A stretch of DNA of 47,187 nucleotides. Source: Streptomyces spinoverrucosus (GTDB lineage Bacteria > Actinomycetota > Actinomycetes > Streptomycetales > Streptomycetaceae). Position numbers and translations under genes: made by a program. Positions 42,852-47,187 of this stretch are shown here, piece after piece. Positions within the stretch are counted from its first letter, which is position 1, and each line of letters begins with the position of its first letter. The notes beneath the pieces were generated by a model, which saw only the letters and a list, made by a program, of their open reading frames with translations, was not told where the DNA came from and ran no database searches. The stretch is from positions 1-47,187 of the forward strand of contig NZ_BJND01000071.1 in assembly GCF_006539505.1 (NCBI RefSeq), read 5' to 3'.

Positions 42852-43904
42852 CTACTTAGGTGGGCTCTCGGGGCCGCTGGGGGACGGCGACACCGACGTG
42901 CTCAAGGACGTGCTCGGCGTCGGACTCACCGGCGTACCCCCGCCCTCCCCACCACCGCCGGTCATGAACAGCGCCGCCGCCGACACCCCCGCCGCCACCA
43001 TGGCGGCGACCAGCAGCGCGATCACCAGCCGGTCCCGCTGCGTGCGTTGCAGGCTCGTCGGCTCCGGCGTACTGCCCGTCGCCAGGAACTCCCGCAGCAT
43101 CCGCTCGGCCTGCACTGCGTCCAGCCGCCGGTCCGGGTCGCGTTCCAGCAGCCCGCGTACGACGGGCAGGAGCGGCCCGACCTGCGCGGGCGGCCGGATC
43201 GGCGCGGCCACGACGGCGTGCAGGACACCGCCCAACGAGTCTCGGTGGAACGGCGATTCGCCGCTGACCGCCGCGCACAGCAGCACGCCGAGCGACCACA
43301 GGTCGGAGGCCGGGCCGGTACCGGACCCCGACATCCGCTCGGGCGCGGTGTACTCGGGCGAGCCGACGAACGTCCCCGACTCGGTGAGCGTGGTGGCGCC
43401 CTCGACCTGGGCGACGCCGAAGTCGGTGAGGACGACACGGCCGGTGCCGGACTCGATGAGGACGTTGGCCGGCTTGAGGTCGCGGTGCAGGACACCGTCC
43501 TCGTGCGCCGCGCGCAGCGCGCCGAGCAGGGCGACGCCGATCCGGGCGGCCTCGCGGGCGTCGACGGGGCCGTGCGCGGCGATCCGGTCGGCGAGGGAGC
43601 CGCCGTCGATCAACTCCATGACGATGTAGAGGCGTTCGTCGTGCTCGACGACGTCGTGGACGACGCTGATGTGCGGGTGCTGCAACTGGGCGAGCGCACG
43701 GGCCTCGCGCAGCGTGCGGTCGCGTGAGGAGCGGACGCGGGCCGCCGACGGGGAGTCGTCCGGGACGAGTTCCTTGACGGCCACCTGACGGCCGAGCAGT
43801 TGGTCGGTGGCCCGCCAGACGACGCCCATGCCGCCCCGCCCGAGCGCCGCCTGAAGCCGGTAACGGCCCGCGATGACCCGCTCGTCGGACCCCTCGCTCC
43901 CCAT
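42852..43904 (-). CDS. transmembrane Ser/Thr protein kinase without sensor domain
   Basis: A 350-residue protein starting at ATG 43904 (MGSEGSDER); a GTG two codons earlier is possible. The kinase domain has LGRGGMG, AVKEL, HRDLKPANVLI, DFGVAQ and APERM, all intact. One membrane helix lies near 290-312 (VIALLVAAMVAAGVSAAALF). Only about 38 residues of Gly/Ser/Thr/Pro follow outside, so unlike the other four kinases it lacks the beta-rich sensor domain. It may be a constitutive or partner-driven member of the cluster. Confidence 0.92.
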   Translation of the reverse strand: MGSEGSDERVIAGRYRLQAALGRGGMGVVWRATDQLLGRQVAVKELVPDDSPSAARVRSSRDRTLREARALAQLQHPHISVVHDVVEHDERLYIVMELIDGGSLADRIAAHGPVDAREAARIGVALLGALRAAHEDGVLHRDLKPANVLIESGTGRVVLTDFGVAQVEGATTLTESGTFVGSPEYTAPERMSGSGTGPASDLWSLGVLLCAAVSGESPFHRDSLGGVLHAVVAAPIRPPAQVGPLLPVVRGLLERDPDRRLDAVQAERMLREFLATGSTPEPTSLQRTQRDRLVIALLVAAMVAAGVSAAALFMTGGGGEGGGTPVSPTPSTSLSTSVSPSPSGPESPPK

Positions 43905-43997
43905 GAGCACATCATGCCCCAGCCGGAGCGGGACCCTCCGCGCCGAACGGGTGGCATGGCCGACAAACGACCATGCCGTGTCAGCCGGGTGCGCCGG

Positions 43998-45599
43998 TCA
44001 GGACGGCTTCCCCGGCCGCCACGCCTGCAGCAGCGTCTTGAACTGCTCCCGCGTGGTCGCCCAGTCCGCCGCGGGCCCCGACATGTAGATCGCGTACTCG
44101 ACGCCGTCCCGAGCGATGTACATCTCCTCGATGGCCCGGCGCGGCCCCGCGTAGTCGCCGGGGTCGGACTCCAGCGCGGTCCACGTGTACTCCCACAGGG
44201 AGCCCTTGCGGTCCCGGTAGATGTTCTCCTCCATGGTCACGCGCTGGTACTGCGCCAGCCGCTGGACCTGCTCCTCCAGGTCCCGCTGGTGCTCGTAGGG
44301 GTCGTCGAAGTCCGGTGAGGTGTCGACGGCGATGCGGATGAAGTGCGTACCGCCGTCGGGCGTGTAGTCGATCTGCGTCAGGTCGCCCTGGATGCCGTAC
44401 ACCTTCCGCTGCCAGCGATCGCTGGGCACGGAGAGGCTGAAACCCGCCGGGTCGTCCTTGCGCACCCAGGTGGCCGGGATGGACTCCTCCGGGCTCGGTG
44501 AGGTCGAGGGGGAGACGGACGACGTGGCTGACGCGCCGTCCCGGGCACGGCTCTCGTCCCACTGCTGCACCAGTACCGCACTGGCCCCGCCGACGACCGC
44601 CGCAAAGGCGACAACGAGGGCCAGCATGCGCAGCCTGCGCCGCCGTGCGGTCGGCACGGTCGCCGCCGGGGCGGTGCCGAGCGAGTGCGGCCGGGAGTGC
44701 TCCCGCGTCTCCTGCGGCACCGGGCCCGCTTCCGGCTGCCGCGCGGGCGGCACGTACACCTCGGTCACCTGCGGCCGGCGCCCGTCCGCCACCTCGGCGA
44801 GCAGTCGCTCCGCCGCGTCGGAGGCGGGCCGCGTGGCCGGTTCCTTGCGCAGCAGAGCGTTGATCACGGGCCCGAGTGGACCGGCGTACCGGGGCTCGGC
44901 GGGCTGCTCCTCGACGACGGCCTGCATGGTGCCGAGCGGCGAGGTGCGGCGGAACGGCGAGGTGCCCTCCACCGCCGTGTACAGCGTCGCACCGAGCGCC
45001 CACAGGTCGGCGGCCGGTCCCGGGTCGTGCCCGCGGATCCGCTCGGGGGCGAGGTAGTCGACCGAGCCGACGACCTCTCCGGTCCGGGTGATCGTCGTGT
45101 CGCCGTCGATCTGCGCGATGCCGAAGTCGGTGAGCAGGACGCGGCCGTCGTCGGCGAGCAGCACGTTGCCGGGCTTGACGTCCCGGTGCAGCACACCGGC
45201 GGTGTGCGCGGCCCGCAGCGCGCGCAGCACCCACAGACCGATCCGGGCGGCCTCGACCGGCTCGACGCGGCCCTGCGCCTTGACGGCGTCGGCGAGCGAG
45301 CGGCCCTCGACCAGCTCCATCACGATCCACGGCCGGCCGTCGTGTTCGAGTACGTCGTGGACGGTGACGACGGCCGAGTGGTTGATCCGCGCGGCCGCGC
45401 GCGCCTCCGCCCGGGTGCGGGCCAGCAGGACGGCCTGGTCGCTCTCGGAGACGTAGAGCGCGGCGGTCAACTCCTTGATCGCGACGGCCCGGTGCAACAC
45501 CTCGTCATGGGCACGCCACACCCGGCCCATGCCACCGCTGCCGATGGCATCGGTGAGCCGGTAGCGGCCCCCGATGAGCACGCCCTGCATCTGATTCAC
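43998..45599 (-). CDS. transmembrane Ser/Thr protein kinase with sensor domain
   Basis: A 533-residue protein starting at GTG 45599 (VNQMQGVLIGGRYRL), with GGGGA 4-5 nt upstream; the longer frame to 45728 has no support. Kinase motifs IGSGGMG, AIKEL, HRDVKPGNVLL, DFGIAQ and APERI are intact. A basic linker (TARRRRLRM) precedes one membrane helix near 347-365. The outer domain (WVRKDDPAGFSLSVPSDRW, YTPDGGTHFIRIAVD, YIARDGVEYAIYMSGP) is the shared sensor type. Upstream TACCCT may be its promoter, so a transcript could begin here. Confidence 0.93.
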   Translation of the reverse strand: MNQMQGVLIGGRYRLTDAIGSGGMGRVWRAHDEVLHRAVAIKELTAALYVSESDQAVLLARTRAEARAAARINHSAVVTVHDVLEHDGRPWIVMELVEGRSLADAVKAQGRVEPVEAARIGLWVLRALRAAHTAGVLHRDVKPGNVLLADDGRVLLTDFGIAQIDGDTTITRTGEVVGSVDYLAPERIRGHDPGPAADLWALGATLYTAVEGTSPFRRTSPLGTMQAVVEEQPAEPRYAGPLGPVINALLRKEPATRPASDAAERLLAEVADGRRPQVTEVYVPPARQPEAGPVPQETREHSRPHSLGTAPAATVPTARRRRLRMLALVVAFAAVVGGASAVLVQQWDESRARDGASATSSVSPSTSPSPEESIPATWVRKDDPAGFSLSVPSDRWQRKVYGIQGDLTQIDYTPDGGTHFIRIAVDTSPDFDDPYEHQRDLEEQVQRLAQYQRVTMEENIYRDRKGSLWEYTWTALESDPGDYAGPRRAIEEMYIARDGVEYAIYMSGPAADWATTREQFKTLLQAWRPGKPS

Positions 45600-45627
45600 G
45601 TTTCCCCGCAATGTTCTTGACAGAGTC

Positions 45628-45633
45628 AGGGTA
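45628..45633 (-). promoter_or_regulatory. possible -10 of the kinase gene at 43998-45599
   Basis: TACCCT on the minus strand, 28 nt before the GTG start. No clear -35 is seen. Confidence 0.35.
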
Positions 45634-45742
45634 GGGACCGGCCCACGAACGGGGAACAACGGGGGCGCCACGGAGACCGCACTGTGACGGTTGTCGCTTT
45701 CTGTGACGAGAAGCAACCATCGGGCCAACTGCCCCGGCAGGG

Positions 45743-47187
45743 TCAGCCGGTGGCCTGGTAGGTCGCCGCCGCCTGCTCGTACAGCCGGGTTACCTCGTCC
45801 CGCTCGGCCTCCGGTCCACGCACCTGGAGCACGTGGTAGCGCCCGTCGAGGAGCATCGCGAGGTTGCGCACGAACAGGTCGCGGCCGTCGTCGTCACTCC
45901 AGGTGAACTGCCCCTCGGCCATGGTCCGCCCGCCCACCTCGATGGTCTTCAGACCGGTGGACGTGGCCCAGCTCGACTCCCGGTACGGCCGCAGCTCGGG
46001 TTCCCGCTCCTTCTGGTACGCCATTGGATCGCTGCCGTACTCGTCCGCGCCGTCCCGTCCCGGTACGACGATCAGCTCGAAGTCTCCCTGGGAGTAGACG
46101 ACCTGCCCGCTGCCGTTCTTGGGCGCGCGCTGCCAGCCCTCGGCGACGGCGACTCGGAAGCCCTCCGGGTCGTCGTGCAGGGTGAAGCCGTCGGCGACCT
46201 CGGCCTGCGTCCCGGTCGGGTCGTCCTCCGGCGCGTTCTGGTCGGGGCGTGGCTCGCTGCTCGCTTCGGGTGTCGGGTCGGGCGCCTGGCTGACCTGGCC
46301 GGCGGCTCCGGTCCGGTCGGGGGTCGCGCCGCTGCCGCTGCCCTCGTCGGCCTTCGGCATGAACAGCATGGCGTACGCGATCGCACCCGCCAGCGCGAGC
46401 AGTATCAGCAGGAGCAGGGTGCGGCCGAGGCTGCGCGGCGAACGCGTCTTCTCCTTCCCCCGCTTGTGCCGCCCGTGCCGCGCGGGCAGCCCGGCCCGCC
46501 GCCTGCGCACCAGCTCGCCCTTGCGGCGCACGATCGGCAGCCGGCTCGCGTCGGGCGGCGGCGCGGCGACGACATGCACACCGGCCTCCGGCTCGGGCGC
46601 GGACCGCACCAGCGAACGCAGCCAGCCGCGCAGCTCCTCGAAGTCCAGCCGCTCGGTGGGGTCCTGGCGCAGCAACGACTCCACGACCGGCCGCAGCGGC
46701 CCGCACTCCTCGGCGAAGGCGGGCGGTTCGGCGCACACCAACTGCACCAGCTCGGCCGTCGACTCCTCCGGGTAGGGCGCATGCCCCTGTACGGCCCGGA
46801 AGAGCAGCGCGCCCAGCGCCCACAGGTCGGTCGCGGGGCCGATGGGCGGCGCGAGCTGCCAGTTCTCGTGCACCGGTCCGGCCTGCTCCGGCGCCCACCG
46901 CTCGGTCACCGGCCCCACCACAGCCATCCGCGCCTGTCGCGCCCGCTCCGCGGCCAAGGCGGTGGCGGGACCGCGACGGGTCACGGGAGTTCCGGCCACG
47001 AGGTCGTCCCAGCGGGCGCCGGTACGGGGTTGGGGGGTCGCCTCTTGAGCGGGGGCGGGTACGGCGGGGTGAGCGAGGCCGTTGCCGCGGGCGGGGGGCT
47101 GGATGCCCGGTCGGGTGAGACCGTCGGCTTGGGGCGGTAGGCCGGGCTGGGCGAGGCTGCTGCTGGGCGGGGGTACGCCGGGCTGGG
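45743..47187 (-). CDS. Ser/Thr protein kinase-like membrane protein, 5' part beyond the window
   Basis: The frame is open from the stop at 45743 to the right edge, so the N-lobe is missing. The visible part begins with a Pro/Gln-rich stretch (about 47187-47050), then RWDDLVAGTPV, the APE-like motif RWAPEQ and the kinase C-lobe (IGPATDLWALGALLFRAVQG). No DFG or HRD motif occurs in the roughly 85 residues before the APE motif, where DFG should lie 20-35 residues away. Either the activation segment carries a Pro-rich insertion or the kinase is degenerate. After a basic linker comes one membrane helix (TLLLLILLALAGAIAYAMLF). The outer sensor domain (DDPEGFRVAVAEGWQRAP, YSQGDFELIVVPGRDG) is shared with the neighbouring kinases. 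Confidence 0.88.
   Translation of the reverse strand, partial: QPGVPPPSSSLAQPGLPPQADGLTRPGIQPPARGNGLAHPAVPAPAQEATPQPRTGARWDDLVAGTPVTRRGPATALAAERARQARMAVVGPVTERWAPEQAGPVHENWQLAPPIGPATDLWALGALLFRAVQGHAPYPEESTAELVQLVCAEPPAFAEECGPLRPVVESLLRQDPTERLDFEELRGWLRSLVRSAPEPEAGVHVVAAPPPDASRLPIVRRKGELVRRRRAGLPARHGRHKRGKEKTRSPRSLGRTLLLLILLALAGAIAYAMLFMPKADEGSGSGATPDRTGAAGQVSQAPDPTPEASSEPRPDQNAPEDDPTGTQAEVADGFTLHDDPEGFRVAVAEGWQRAPKNGSGQVVYSQGDFELIVVPGRDGADEYGSDPMAYQKEREPELRPYRESSWATSTGLKTIEVGGRTMAEGQFTWSDDDGRDLFVRNLAMLLDGRYHVLQVRGPEAERDEVTRLYEQAAATYQATG

Overview
The window comes from a high-GC actinobacterium, almost certainly a Streptomyces. Third codon positions are nearly all G or C, GTG and TTG starts are frequent, and several genes look leaderless. 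The gene content is also typical: icmB, pcrA, a c-di-AMP riboswitch in front of an NlpC/P60 hydrolase, a PspC two-component locus, guaA, a monofunctional chorismate mutase, a LAXTG sortase substrate and a run of five Ser/Thr kinases. No tRNA, rRNA, CRISPR array, insertion sequence or prophage was seen. This looks like conserved chromosomal core rather than an accessory island.

Layout. 1-1098: GC-rich tandem repeats and two hairpins, no supported gene. 1099-4529 (-): two secreted low-complexity proteins, one Val/Ala/Gly-repetitive and one collagen-like. 4723-13103: a five-gene module of vWA, DUF5682 and MoxR AAA+ genes on the minus strand, divergent from SWIM zinc-finger and DUF5691 genes on the plus strand. 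It looks like the actinobacterial counterpart of the uncharacterised E. coli yehL/M/P/Q set. 13441-15449: icmB and a membrane-anchored lipase. 15750-23507: cell-wall hydrolases (one M23, two NlpC/P60) around pcrA and a small membrane protein. 23518-27485: PspC sensor kinase and LuxR regulator, divergent from a PspC/LiaF-like membrane protein. 27486-31876: repeats, DoxX, a membrane protein, a class II aldolase and a PPOX-fold protein. 31894-39277: guaA, chorismate mutase, a LAXTG surface protein, a cholesterol-oxidase-like GMC flavoprotein and an aldehyde dehydrogenase. 39382-47187: five Ser/Thr kinases on the minus strand, the last running off the window.

Most notable result. The 134-bp gap between the MoxR and SWIM genes carries two divergent copies of TTGTCAGTG. 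The plus-strand copy is followed by N8 and TACCTT, ending 7 bp before the ATG. That fits the RecA-independent DNA-damage promoter (RecA-NDp, TTGTCRGTG-N8-TAnnnT, PafBC-activated in mycobacteria), and it predicts a leaderless SWIM mRNA. The same full motif (N8, TAGACT) stands just upstream of the DNA repair helicase gene pcrA in this window. I infer that the uncharacterised MoxR/vWA/DUF5682/SWIM/DUF5691 module belongs to the DNA-damage regulon.

A second theme is intergenic tandem repeats that begin inside the 3' end of a gene: three 100-bp units after the SWIM gene, and units of about 50 bp after the small membrane protein at 27264. A third is structured leaders: the riboswitch before the first NlpC/P60 gene, a 16-bp-stem hairpin before the second, and two mutually exclusive hairpins before chorismate mutase.
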